A stretch of 20,519 nt of DNA. Origin: a virus. The notes beneath the pieces were generated by a model. It was not told the origin of the DNA. It made no database searches and worked only from the letters and a program-made list of their open reading frames with translations. A program made the position numbers and the translations under genes. The stretch is taken from IMG/VR virus record IMGVR_UViG_3300044858_001925, positions 1-20,519 of that record; one strand, given 5' to 3'. Positions 14,275 through 20,240 of this stretch are shown here, piece after piece. The first letter of the stretch is position 1, and each line of letters starts with the position of its first letter.

Positions 14275-14472
14275 ATGAACGTTTTAAAAAAGCTTAAGGA
14301 TTTTTTTGGAGTTAAAGAAGATGTCTATTCTGTAAACATAGATGAGATTTTAGCACCAGCCAAGAAAGCTCCAGCAAAGAAGGTAGCCAAGAAGGCTCCT
14401 GCAAAAAAGACAGCTAAAAAGGCACCAGTCAAGAAGGTGGCTAAGAAAGCGCCAACTAAGAAGGCTAAGTAA
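14275..14472 (+). CDS. Small protein with histone-H1-like Ala/Lys/Pro tail
   Basis: A 65-residue protein. The first 27 residues (MNVLKKLKDFFGVKED...) form a short amphipathic segment. The rest is a low-complexity tail of APAKK, VAKK and APVKK-type units, almost only A, K, P and V/T. Such tails occur on actinobacterial HU (HupB/Hlp) and on histone H1, where they bind DNA through charge. No HU core is present, so this is a free tail-like DNA-binding peptide; binding to nucleic acid or to the phage genome in the head is inferred. Own promoter and AAGGAG. The stop shares TAATG with the nuclease gene. Confidence 0.8.
   Translation: MNVLKKLKDFFGVKEDVYSVNIDEILAPAKKAPAKKVAKKAPAKKTAKKAPVKKVAKKAPTKKAK
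14354..14469 (+). repeat. Short in-frame repeats coding for Lys/Ala/Pro units
   Basis: Degenerate 12- to 18-base units (GCTCCAGCAAAGAAGG-like, with AAGAAGGCTCC and AAGAAAGCGCC variants) encode repeated APAKK/VAKK blocks. Third-position changes between units show the repeat is held at the protein level. Unit number may vary between related phages. Confidence 0.75.
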
Positions 14473-14876
14473 TGTTTGAGTACTACGTTAAAAAGGTTAC
14501 AAAGGTTGTAGACGGAGATACCATCGATGTAGATATTGATCTTGGATTTGATATCTCATTTAGCTCACGAGTTAGGTTAGCGGGAATAGATACTCCTGAA
14601 AGCCGTACCACAGACAAAATGGAAAAAGCGCTTGGCCTTGAATCTAAAGAGTATTTAAAGAAAGCAATTGATGCATCTAAGACTGTTGTTATTAAAACAG
14701 AAAAAATGGACTCATCAGAAAAATACGGGCGTATTCTTGGGTGGTTATTCCTAGACGGATCTAAAGTATCAGTCAATGAACAAATGATTGCCGATGGATA
14801 TGCTTGGGGATACCTAGGGGATACCAAGGTAAAGGACTTTGAAGCACTTGCTAAAGTAAGGGCTAAGAAGAAATAG
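14472..14876 (+). CDS. nuc: Staphylococcal-nuclease-like (SNase) protein
   Basis: A calcium-dependent DNA/RNA nuclease family member of 134 residues. Seen are VVDGDT (12-17), RLAGIDTPES (R35, D40, E43), KYGRILGW (R87) and NEQMIADGYAWGY. R35, E43 and R87 correspond to the catalytic trio of staphylococcal nuclease, so the enzyme should be active. There is no signal peptide, so it acts in the cytoplasm unless released at lysis. It follows the Lys-rich tail protein by a one-base overlap. Host DNA or RNA breakdown to feed nucleotide synthesis is a reasonable inference. Confidence 0.9.
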   Translation: MFEYYVKKVTKVVDGDTIDVDIDLGFDISFSSRVRLAGIDTPESRTTDKMEKALGLESKEYLKKAIDASKTVVIKTEKMDSSEKYGRILGWLFLDGSKVSVNEQMIADGYAWGYLGDTKVKDFEALAKVRAKKK

Positions 14877-14902
14877 ACAAGATATAAATATTTTGCTATA
14901 AT
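14874..14902 (+). promoter_or_regulatory. Promoter for the small heat-shock gene
   Basis: TAGACA (14874-14879, one base from consensus) and the extended -10 TGCTATAAT (14894-14902), with 17 bases between hexamers. Predicted start near 14909, within the left arm of the inverted repeat at 14902-14938. Confidence 0.65.
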
Positions 14903-14963
14903 AGTATACGGACTGCTCAATAGAGGGTCCGTATATTAATTTATTCGCTTGAAAGGGGAATAA
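14902..14963 (+). promoter_or_regulatory. Two hairpins in the heat-shock gene leader
   Basis: First, TATACGGAC (14905-14913) pairs with GTCCGTATA (14927-14935), a perfect 9-base inverted repeat that grows to 12 pairs with one G-U. It overlaps the transcript start, so it may be an operator, or its inner CGGAC/GTCCG may cap the mRNA 5' end. Second, TTATTC (14941-14946) pairs with GAATAA (14958-14963), placing the ribosome site AAAGGGG (14952-14958) in the loop directly before the ATG. A weak AU helix around a ribosome site of a heat-shock gene suggests an RNA thermometer, not proven. Confidence 0.45.
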
Positions 14964-14964
14964 C

Positions 14965-15381
14965 ATGGTAACACAATTCGCAATGGATCTATTTAATGAT
15001 CCTTTTTTTATTGGCTTTAACAGGGACCTAGCCCGTCTAAATAGTGCACACAAAATCAACTCTCAATCATATCCTCCATATGATCTTCTTAAATTAGATG
15101 AAGATACATATAGGTTATCGCTTGCTATTGCAGGATTTACCAAGGAAGATGTCAGTGTTTCAGTAGAAGATGGAACGCTTATCATTAAGGGTGAAATTGT
15201 AGAGGTTACAGATGCAGAAATTGTTCACAAGGGTATTGCTGGTAGAAAGTTCGTCAGATCTTTTGCTCTAGGTGAATACATGGAAGTATCTGGTGCAGAG
15301 CTAAAGGACGGCATGCTACATATTAATGTTGATCGCATTGTTCCAGAAGAAAAAAAGCCTAAAGCAATTAAAATCAAGTAA
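14965..15381 (+). CDS. ibpA: Small heat-shock protein (Hsp20/IbpA-type)
   Basis: A holdase chaperone that keeps unfolding proteins soluble. The 138-residue protein follows the bacterial IbpA/class-A pattern: N-terminal FNDPFFIGFNRDLARLN, then YPPYDLLKLDEDTYRLSLAIAGFTKEDVSVSVEDGTLIIKGE, VHKGIAGRKFVRSFALGEYMEVSGAELKDGMLHINV, and a C-terminal KKPKAIKIK carrying the I-x-I motif. The alpha-crystallin domain is complete. Hsp20 genes are known in some phages, notably cyanophages, where they may help head assembly or keep the host alive under stress. Good ribosome site AAAGGGG, possibly masked in a hairpin. Confidence 0.92.
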   Translation: MVTQFAMDLFNDPFFIGFNRDLARLNSAHKINSQSYPPYDLLKLDEDTYRLSLAIAGFTKEDVSVSVEDGTLIIKGEIVEVTDAEIVHKGIAGRKFVRSFALGEYMEVSGAELKDGMLHINVDRIVPEEKKPKAIKIK

Positions 15382-15392
15382 GGTATAATAGA
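15379..15392 (+). promoter_or_regulatory. Promoter with 14-base motif shared with 17872
   Basis: TAAGGTATAATAGA begins with the Hsp20 stop codon and contains the -10 TATAAT (15384-15389). The same 14 bases recur at 17872-17885, again on a stop codon and again driving the next unit. Predicted start near 15396, at the 5' edge of the structured RNA. No clear -35. Confidence 0.6.
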
Positions 15393-15394
15393 AA

Positions 15395-15475
15395 TCTGCA
15401 CCCCGTCACTGGGAAGTCGCAGATAGCGGGCCGTTACCCGCAGGATGGACCTGAGTATGTCCCGAAACTGCTCAT
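15395..15475 (+). ncRNA. GC-rich structured RNA candidate, unassigned
   Basis: About 80 bases with a markedly higher GC content than the AT-rich surroundings, between the Hsp20 stop and the FmdB-like gene. Helices seen: TCTGC/GCAGA (15395-15399 with 15419-15423) enclosing CCC/GGG (15402-15404 with 15411-15413); GCGGG/CCCGC (15426-15430 with 15437-15441); GGAC/GTCC (15447-15450 with 15459-15462). GCAG (15440-15443) can also close on CTGC (15468-15471). Loop TGAG (15452-15455) could pair with CTCA (15471-15474) as a pseudoknot. A promoter starts at its 5' edge and a ribosome site (AAAGGA, 15483-15488) follows, so it may be a cis-acting leader such as a riboswitch, or a small RNA. It matches no class I recall with confidence. 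Confidence 0.6.
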
Positions 15476-15493
15476 TATAATTAAAGGATAAAA

Positions 15494-15682
15494 ATGCCAG
15501 TATACGAATACAAATGTTCATACGATGATGCACATCCAACAATGTCAGTACATAGATCTATTAATGATAATGATCCAGGATACACATGCGTAGAGTGTGA
15601 AGCAAATATGACAAGACACTTTACACCGTTCGGCATACAGTTTAAAGGTAACGGGTTTTATAAAACAGACAATCCTAAATAG
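15494..15682 (+). CDS. fmdB: FmdB-like zinc-ribbon protein
   Basis: A 62-residue protein beginning MPVYEYKCSYDDAHP, the typical FmdB/CxxC_CxxC_SSSS-family opening, then VHRSIND and YTCVECEANMTRHFTPFGIQFKGNGFYKTD, the usual ending. Typical members have two CxxC pairs; here the first pair is reduced to a single cysteine (KCSYDD), while the second (CVEC) is kept. The role of this family is poorly known; regulation has been suggested. It follows the structured RNA leader and has its own ribosome site. Next is the promoter of the PA14 protein. Confidence 0.82.
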   Translation: MPVYEYKCSYDDAHPTMSVHRSINDNDPGYTCVECEANMTRHFTPFGIQFKGNGFYKTDNPK

Positions 15683-15687
15683 TTCAA

Positions 15688-15696
15688 TGATATAAT
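15688..15696 (+). promoter_or_regulatory. Extended -10 promoter for the PA14 protein
   Basis: TGATATAAT, the same nine bases as in front of the SSB gene. Predicted start near 15703, and AGGAG at 15723-15727 sits six bases before the TTG start codon. A weak CAGACA lies 19 bases upstream of the hexamer. Confidence 0.6.
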
Positions 15697-15733
15697 TAAC
15701 TAAGCAGACATAGTGTTTGTTTAGGAGTTATAG

Positions 15734-17677
15734 TTGACTAGGACTAAAGCATGGAGATTATCATTAGCATTCATTTTAATGTTTGGATGGCTATTTCTCA
15801 CACCTGCTTATAGCGATGATCCACTTTCAGTTGCCGCTGAAGAGATAGCAGAACTAAACGAAAAGGTAACAAATCTTACAGAAGAGGCAGATACTAGAGC
15901 CTTAATAGATATAGCAGAAGACAAATACGATGCAGCAGTAGCATCAAAATCTGCTAGGGATAGCGCATATGCTGCATATAATGAGGCGGTAGAAGCAGAA
16001 ACAACAGCATTGTCTGAAAAAACAACAGCTCAATCAGCAGTAGATGGGCAAACGGTAACAGTTGCTACAGCCTTAGAAGATAAAAACGATGCTCAAGATG
16101 TATTAGATATAGCAAACATAAATCTACAAACAACGCAATCTACTGTTCAATCCGCTGGTAATCAGGGACTGGAATATACTGTTTATACCTTATTAAGAAA
16201 TGGTAGCCAAGCAGTGACTGGATCTGTTATATGTACTGGTATATGGAATTCAAATTCAATGAACCTCCCAGTTTGCGGATATTACGAAGATATCATTGTT
16301 AAGTTTACTGGAAAAATTACAGTTCCTTCAGACTGGACTTCAGTATATTTTGCAGGATATACAGATGATGGTTTTAGGATGTATGTGGACGGAAACCTTG
16401 CCGTTGATAACTGGGTAGAACAAGGATCGACATGGAGTCCTTACTCACCAGTTTATGATGTTAGTCAAGATAAAACTTTAGATGTAGAAATATGGTGGTA
16501 TAACGGTGGCGGCCCAGGCTCGTATCACCTTGGCTGGTCAATTCCAGGCGGGTGGACTGGTGCGGGATGTGCTTATACTGGAGGATGGGGTATAGGATTT
16601 AGTTGTAATTTAAATACATTTTCTTATGGCGTAGGTGCAACGCAATCACAAATTGATGCATACAATGCAGCAATAACTGCACAGGCGACGGCACAGACAG
16701 ATTACAATACTAAGCTTGCTACATACAATACAGCAAATTCTACATTAACCACATACAGTCAAACATTAACAACTAAGACTAATACCTATAATACTGCAGT
16801 AACAAATACAGCAAATGCATTAGCTGCTAAAAATAATACACAGTCAACTTATGATCAATCTATTATTAATTTAAATAATGCAATAGATGATGCATGGGAA
16901 TTATATAATGAAACTTGGCAATTTGAAGAACAACAAAGAGTTGCTGCAGCAATAGCTGCTGCTATGGCAAATCAACCGCAGCCAACTCCAGATGCAACAA
17001 CTGATCCTACGCCTGAACCTTCTCCTGAGCCATCACCTGAACAAACTGAACCAGACGATTCCACTCCAACTCCAGATTCTGAAACCACAGATGAACCGAC
17101 ACCAGATCCAACTCCTGAGACAGAGCCCACTGATGAGCCTTCACCAGAGCCTTCACCTCAGCCATCGGATATAGATCAAGAGCCAACTCCTGAACCAGAG
17201 CCAACTCCTGCTGAACCTTCTGAAGAACCATCTACCAATACTATCACAGAAGAGACAGCAAACCTAATTGCAGATTTAACAAGCAAAGATACATTAACTA
17301 AATTAACTCCAGAACAAAAAGCGGCTGTTGCGGAAGGACTTGGAATTAGAGCATCAGAAATAGCAAAGGTGGCAGCATTAGCTGCTACTGATAAAAATTT
17401 AGCAACAGCTCTAGAAGAATTCGGTGATAGAATTAAAGAAAACGCTAGTGCTCCAATGCCATATACATTAGCAGATGCAACAACAGAGGTTGCCACAGAA
17501 GCATTTTTATCAGACCCAATTGGAGCTATTACGGATATTGATTTTGAGAAATTATTTAGCCCATCAGAATGGGGTAAAGATATGACGGATGATCAAAGAG
17601 AAAAAGCACAAGAGGTTGTAGTGCCAGTAATTATTGCAGGAAATATAGTGGCAGCAGCCATGACAAGGAGGATATAA
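15734..17677 (+). CDS. Secreted PA14-domain protein with coiled coils and Pro-rich linker
   Basis: A 647-residue exported protein starting at TTG with a strong ribosome site. Residues 1-27 are a signal peptide (basic start, LSLAFILMFGWLFL, cleavage likely after PAYS). A coiled-coil region rich in A, E and K follows (about 30-140), then a PA14-like beta-sandwich (about 145-280: VYFAGYTDDGFRMYVDG, DVEIWWYNGG, SYHLGWSIPGGW). A second alanine/threonine-rich coiled coil follows (305-400), then a Pro/Thr/Glu/Ser linker (about 415-505), a helical domain, and a hydrophobic end (VVVPVIIAGNIVAAAM) that may anchor it. PA14 domains bind carbohydrates. A signal peptide is unusual for a virion protein, so it may act on the host surface or in the envelope before lysis. 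Role unknown. Confidence 0.82.
   Translation: MTRTKAWRLSLAFILMFGWLFLTPAYSDDPLSVAAEEIAELNEKVTNLTEEADTRALIDIAEDKYDAAVASKSARDSAYAAYNEAVEAETTALSEKTTAQSAVDGQTVTVATALEDKNDAQDVLDIANINLQTTQSTVQSAGNQGLEYTVYTLLRNGSQAVTGSVICTGIWNSNSMNLPVCGYYEDIIVKFTGKITVPSDWTSVYFAGYTDDGFRMYVDGNLAVDNWVEQGSTWSPYSPVYDVSQDKTLDVEIWWYNGGGPGSYHLGWSIPGGWTGAGCAYTGGWGIGFSCNLNTFSYGVGATQSQIDAYNAAITAQATAQTDYNTKLATYNTANSTLTTYSQTLTTKTNTYNTAVTNTANALAAKNNTQSTYDQSIINLNNAIDDAWELYNETWQFEEQQRVAAAIAAAMANQPQPTPDATTDPTPEPSPEPSPEQTEPDDSTPTPDSETTDEPTPDPTPETEPTDEPSPEPSPQPSDIDQEPTPEPEPTPAEPSEEPSTNTITEETANLIADLTSKDTLTKLTPEQKAAVAEGLGIRASEIAKVAALAATDKNLATALEEFGDRIKENASAPMPYTLADATTEVATEAFLSDPIGAITDIDFEKLFSPSEWGKDMTDDQREKAQEVVVPVIIAGNIVAAAMTRRI
16977..17245 (+). 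repeat. Degenerate Pro/Thr/Glu/Ser-coding repeats
   Basis: Short in-frame units such as CCTTCTCCTGAGCC and CCAACTCCTGAACC, repeated with silent variation, encode TPEP, SPEP and TDEP blocks. They form an acidic, extended linker between the second coiled coil and the C-terminal domain, as in bacterial cell-wall-spanning segments. Copy number may differ between relatives. Confidence 0.75.
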
Positions 17678-17874
17678 TGAAAATAATTAAAGGTTTCTTT
17701 AATTGGATATGGGAAGCAGTAAAGGAAAGCATAGCCCAACTATGGACCCTCCTTGGGTTCTTTATAGCCTGGCTAACCCTTACAGGGACAGCACAGGATG
17801 TAGTCGGCATAGCAACAGTAATAGTCACTGTAATTTGGCTAATTACCATACCTCTCAGAAAAGACGAAGAATAA
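17677..17874 (+). CDS. Small membrane protein, holin-like
   Basis: A 65-residue protein with an amphipathic start (MKIIKGFFNWIWEAVKESI) and two hydrophobic helices (LWTLLGFFIAWLTL and VVGIATVIVTVIWLITIPL), ending in a charged RKDEE. This is the size and shape of a class II holin. It overlaps the PA14 gene by one base (TAATG), with AAGGAGG just upstream, and starts a run of membrane genes leading to the endolysin. Holin function is inferred from topology and position. It could also partner the PA14 protein. Confidence 0.65.
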   Translation: MKIIKGFFNWIWEAVKESIAQLWTLLGFFIAWLTLTGTAQDVVGIATVIVTVIWLITIPLRKDEE

Positions 17875-17885
17875 GGTATAATAGA
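17872..17885 (+). promoter_or_regulatory. Promoter for the lipoprotein gene, leaderless
   Basis: TAAGGTATAATAGA contains TATAAT at 17877-17882; seven bases further is the A of ATG 17889. The only purine-rich string (AGAGG, 17883-17887) is one base from the ATG, too close to act as ribosome site. Same 14-mer as at 15379. Confidence 0.6.
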
Positions 17886-17888
17886 GGT

Positions 17889-18107
17889 ATGAAAAGAATA
17901 ACTGCTATTGCTTTATCAGGGCTATTAATGCTATCATTAACTAGCTGCGGATATCAAGGTTTTTACAGATACCCATGCCAAAACCCTGATAATTGGGAAA
18001 AAGCTGAATGCAATCCTCCAATTTGTGAAGCGACAGGCACATGCACTAAAGATGTAATTGGTAAAGATCCAATTGCAGAAGACAAGACGGGTACACCAAA
18101 TGGCTAA
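17889..18107 (+). CDS. Small lipoprotein
   Basis: A 72-residue protein with a textbook lipoprotein signal: MKRITAIALSGLLMLSLTSC, with lipobox LTSC and the acylated cysteine at position 20. The mature part is short, rich in cysteine (C31, C40, C46, C52) and proline, and ends in a polar tail (DKTGTPNG). It would sit on the outer face of the cytoplasmic membrane, with possible disulfides. Among lysis genes it could be a spanin-like or superinfection-exclusion protein; neither can be shown. The start is set by the lipobox and the leaderless promoter. Confidence 0.75.
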   Translation: MKRITAIALSGLLMLSLTSCGYQGFYRYPCQNPDNWEKAECNPPICEATGTCTKDVIGKDPIAEDKTGTPNG

Positions 18108-18510
18108 AGAAAGACTAAGTCCACAGGATCTAGATGCTAGATTAAAATTTATTTTAGGAATTACATTAGGCACAATTCTTTTGTGCACATCATTGGGCAT
18201 TTTGTATGCTTTAATTTTCGTAACACAACCAATTGGCGGACAGTCAGAGAACGATAAGATGTTCTTTAATGTGCTTGGTTCTGTTGCAACATTTATTACA
18301 GGAACACTTGCAGGCCTATTGATTGGTCAATCTGGTGCTAAGGATATCATGTCAGCACAGTTGGCTAACAAGGAAATGGATGCAAAGAACACACAGGCAG
18401 ACAAAAAGCTTGAAGCAGAAATTGATGCAACTGCAGCACGTTTAGCAGCAAAGCCAGATGGAGCAATGCCAGCAGAACAACCAGTTGATGCAGATTGGGA
18501 TAAAGACTAA
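18100..18510 (+). CDS. Two-helix membrane protein, possible holin
   Basis: A 136-residue protein from ATG 18100, which overlaps the lipoprotein stop by eight bases; a start at 18058 would lie deeper inside that gene. Two transmembrane helices are clear: FILGITLGTILLCTSLGILYALIFV and MFFNVLGSVATFITGTLAGLLIG. A long, charged, alanine-rich cytoplasmic helix follows (AQLANKEMDAKNTQADKKLEAEID) and an acidic tail. A gene pair of this kind just before the endolysin suggests a holin or holin-like partner. Confidence 0.7.
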   Translation: MAKERLSPQDLDARLKFILGITLGTILLCTSLGILYALIFVTQPIGGQSENDKMFFNVLGSVATFITGTLAGLLIGQSGAKDIMSAQLANKEMDAKNTQADKKLEAEIDATAARLAAKPDGAMPAEQPVDADWDKD

Positions 18511-18734
18511 TGAAGATGAAAGATAAGTTAATGTGGGTTATCACCCTCGGAATACTTGGCTTCATTGGCTTAGTAGTTCTTGGTGAATACGCTTCAATGC
18601 TTGCACAACAGTTTACTTCAGGTGAAAAATATGGAACCAATGAAGACGCAATTGCCCTAGTGCAGAATGCACTTGTAGGACTTATAGGAATTATCGGCGG
18701 ATATTTTGCTGGTAAAAGTAAAGGTGATGAATAA
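18510..18734 (+). CDS. Holin-like small membrane protein
   Basis: A 74-residue protein with two transmembrane helices, LMWVITLGILGFIGLVVLGEY and ALVQNALVGLIGIIGGYFAG, a short polar loop between them and a basic end (KSKGDE). This is typical of phage holins, which open the membrane so the endolysin can reach the wall. It is joined by single-base overlaps to the genes on both sides, the downstream one being the endolysin, which makes it the best holin candidate. Confidence 0.75.
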   Translation: MKMKDKLMWVITLGILGFIGLVVLGEYASMLAQQFTSGEKYGTNEDAIALVQNALVGLIGIIGGYFAGKSKGDE

Positions 18735-19333
18735 TGTCGCAAGATTTTCCAGTACCAGCAGAAACAGCAAAGGCACCTAAAGGTAGCGTTGCTAGATTAA
18801 TTCAAATTGCTAAATCTCAAGTAGGATACATTGAAGGTCCTAAAGATAACGAAACCAAGTACGGCGCTTACACAAAGGCTAACTTTCAACCATGGTGTGG
18901 TTCTTTTGTAAACTGGTGTGCTAATGAAGCAGGAGTTAAAATTCCTAATACAGTTTATACCCCAGGTGGTGCAGCAGCATTTAAAAAAGCTGGTGCATGG
19001 ATTGACGGAGACATTGCAGATCCAGAGCCAGGAGATATTGCCTATTTTGATTTCCCTTCAGATGGTGTCGATAGAATTTCTCACGTAGGAATTGTTATTG
19101 AAGATAACGAAGATGGAACAGTCTGGTGTATCGAAGGAAATACTTCTTCAAAGAAGTCGGGAAGCCAAAGAAATGGCGGAGAGGCTTGCAAGCAACTTCG
19201 TGCATTTAAGAAAAATAAAGCAGGAGTAATGGTTTCTATTGTAGGATTTGGTCGCCCAAAGTTTAAATCTGGAGGAGCAGCAAAGACAGCAGCAACATCA
19301 GCTACTGGAGTTTGCCCAACCTGCGGTAAGTAA
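18734..19333 (+). CDS. CHAP-domain endolysin
   Basis: A peptidoglycan hydrolase (amidase or endopeptidase) for host lysis, 199 residues. The CHAP catalytic residues are C55 in PWCGSFVNWC, H117 in SHVGIV and probably E134 in IEGNTS. The opening ARLIQIAKSQVGYIEGPKDN-like segment and GDIAYFD are standard. There is no signal peptide, so it needs a holin. After the CHAP domain (to about 175) comes an Ala/Thr/Gly linker and a terminal CPTCGK, a lone CxxC knuckle instead of a known wall-binding domain. It is last of the linked lysis genes. Confidence 0.9.
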   Translation: MSQDFPVPAETAKAPKGSVARLIQIAKSQVGYIEGPKDNETKYGAYTKANFQPWCGSFVNWCANEAGVKIPNTVYTPGGAAAFKKAGAWIDGDIADPEPGDIAYFDFPSDGVDRISHVGIVIEDNEDGTVWCIEGNTSSKKSGSQRNGGEACKQLRAFKKNKAGVMVSIVGFGRPKFKSGGAAKTAATSATGVCPTCGK

Positions 19334-19477
19334 ATGAAAAATTACAAAGTAAAGCTTGAAATAGAAGCAGAGGTAGAAGCCTTTGATCAAGACGATGCTT
19401 TAGATTACGCCAATGACATATTTGGTGTAGATGATGAAATTAAAAGCGTTAAAGTAATTAGCGTAAAGGAGAAATAA
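19334..19477 (+). CDS. Small acidic protein (47 aa)
   Basis: Reads ATG 19334 to TAA 19475-19477, beginning two bases after the endolysin stop. It has a beta strand (YKVKLEIEAEVEAF), an acidic helix (DQDDALDYANDIFG) and a second strand (EIKSVKVISVKEK). This beta-alpha-beta layout resembles small DpnD/PcfM-like or ferredoxin-fold domains common in phages. Function unknown. AAAGGAGAAATAAC at its end serves as ribosome site for the next gene. Confidence 0.65.
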   Translation: MKNYKVKLEIEAEVEAFDQDDALDYANDIFGVDDEIKSVKVISVKEK

Positions 19478-19478
19478 C

Positions 19479-20207
19479 ATGGCCAAAGAAGGATACAAAC
19501 CAACGTCAGGAATGCAATCAGCAGCCCGTCGTGCTATTAAATTAAAAGAGCAGGGTAAAGCAAAAGGTGCGGGAACAGCAGTAGGTTGGACTCGTGCAGG
19601 GCAGCTTGCTAGAGGAGAAACTCTAAGTCTTTCTACGGTCAAGCGTATGTATTCCTATTTTTCTCGTCATGAGGTAGATAAAAAAGGTAAAGACTGGGAC
19701 AACTCAGAAAACCCTTCAAACGGAAAGATTATGTGGTTAGCATGGGGTGGAGACGCAGGATTTTCTTGGTCCCGTAAAATAGTTAATAGGGAGAAAAATA
19801 TGAAAAAGTCATTAGAAGTACAAGAAGTAATAGAGGAAATTAAAGACATGCTTGAGGATGTAGTTAATCCAGTAGACACAGTCATTGAAATTCCAGAGGA
19901 CGTTCTTGAAAAGAAATATACAGGATGCGGTTGCGAGACATGTAAATCAATGGATGTTGCTTGTAAAGACTGCCCAAAGTGTTCAGAAGAAGAAATGAGC
20001 AAAAACTATGAGTCTGATAATGAAGACGAAGACAAATGGGACAATATGGAAAAGGCCTGCTGGTCAGGATATACTCAAAGAGGCATGAAAGAAAAGAATG
20101 GCCGAATGGTACCTAATTGTGTTCCAGTCGAAAAGTCATATAATGAAGATGAGAAGCCAAAGAAAGAAATGAAAAAGTCCATATGGGATGGTGCTTTTCT
20201 TAAATAG
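19479..20207 (+). CDS. Two-domain phage protein, possibly from the structural region
   Basis: A 242-residue protein. The N-terminal half (about 1-105) follows a pattern I know from phage proteins: YKPTSGMQSAARRAIKLKE, GTAVGWTRAGQLARGETLS, STVKRMYSYFSRHEVDKKG and IMWLAWGGDAGFSW. A variable helical and acidic middle follows, with a cysteine cluster (CGCETCKSMDVACKDCPKC). The C-terminus has CWSGYTQRGMKEKNGRMVPNCVPVEK, a module also found at the ends of other phage structural and head-maturation proteins. A second small module, KSIWDGAFLK, ends the protein. The function is not established; a role in head or packaging is a guess. GGAGAAATAAC precedes the ATG. Confidence 0.7.
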   Translation: MAKEGYKPTSGMQSAARRAIKLKEQGKAKGAGTAVGWTRAGQLARGETLSLSTVKRMYSYFSRHEVDKKGKDWDNSENPSNGKIMWLAWGGDAGFSWSRKIVNREKNMKKSLEVQEVIEEIKDMLEDVVNPVDTVIEIPEDVLEKKYTGCGCETCKSMDVACKDCPKCSEEEMSKNYESDNEDEDKWDNMEKACWSGYTQRGMKEKNGRMVPNCVPVEKSYNEDEKPKKEMKKSIWDGAFLK

Positions 20208-20210
20208 TCA

Positions 20211-20240
20211 TTGACATAGCCGTAGTGCTTGCTGTATAAT
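20211..20240 (+). promoter_or_regulatory. Consensus promoter inside an inverted repeat
   Basis: TTGACA (20211-20216) and TATAAT (20235-20240) are perfect boxes 18 bases apart, four bases after a stop codon. Predicted start near 20247. Together with the flanking repeat it may be a regulated start of the next, possibly late, operon. Confidence 0.7.

Noticed and set aside
14905-14935. Rho-independent terminator for the nuclease gene
   Set aside because: The inverted repeat is not followed by a T-run and it overlaps a promoter start, so an operator or leader hairpin fits better.
15441-15474. Hammerhead ribozyme, suggested by CTGAGTA and CGAAAC
   Set aside because: The core must be CTGANGA; here a T replaces the needed G. 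There is no stem II between it and GAAA and no correctly placed cleavage triplet.
15395-15475. Cobalamin riboswitch, suggested by CCCCGTCACTG followed by CAGGAtggaCCTG, similar to the B12 box
   Set aside because: The 5' half of the class (core GGGAA and GGTG elements) would have to lie in the Hsp20 coding end and is not there. The similarity is too short. A covariance search with RF00174 would decide.
17007-17231. Open frames on both strands in the proline-rich repeat region
   Set aside because: Low-complexity repeats keep several frames open by chance. The + strand PA14 frame explains the region.
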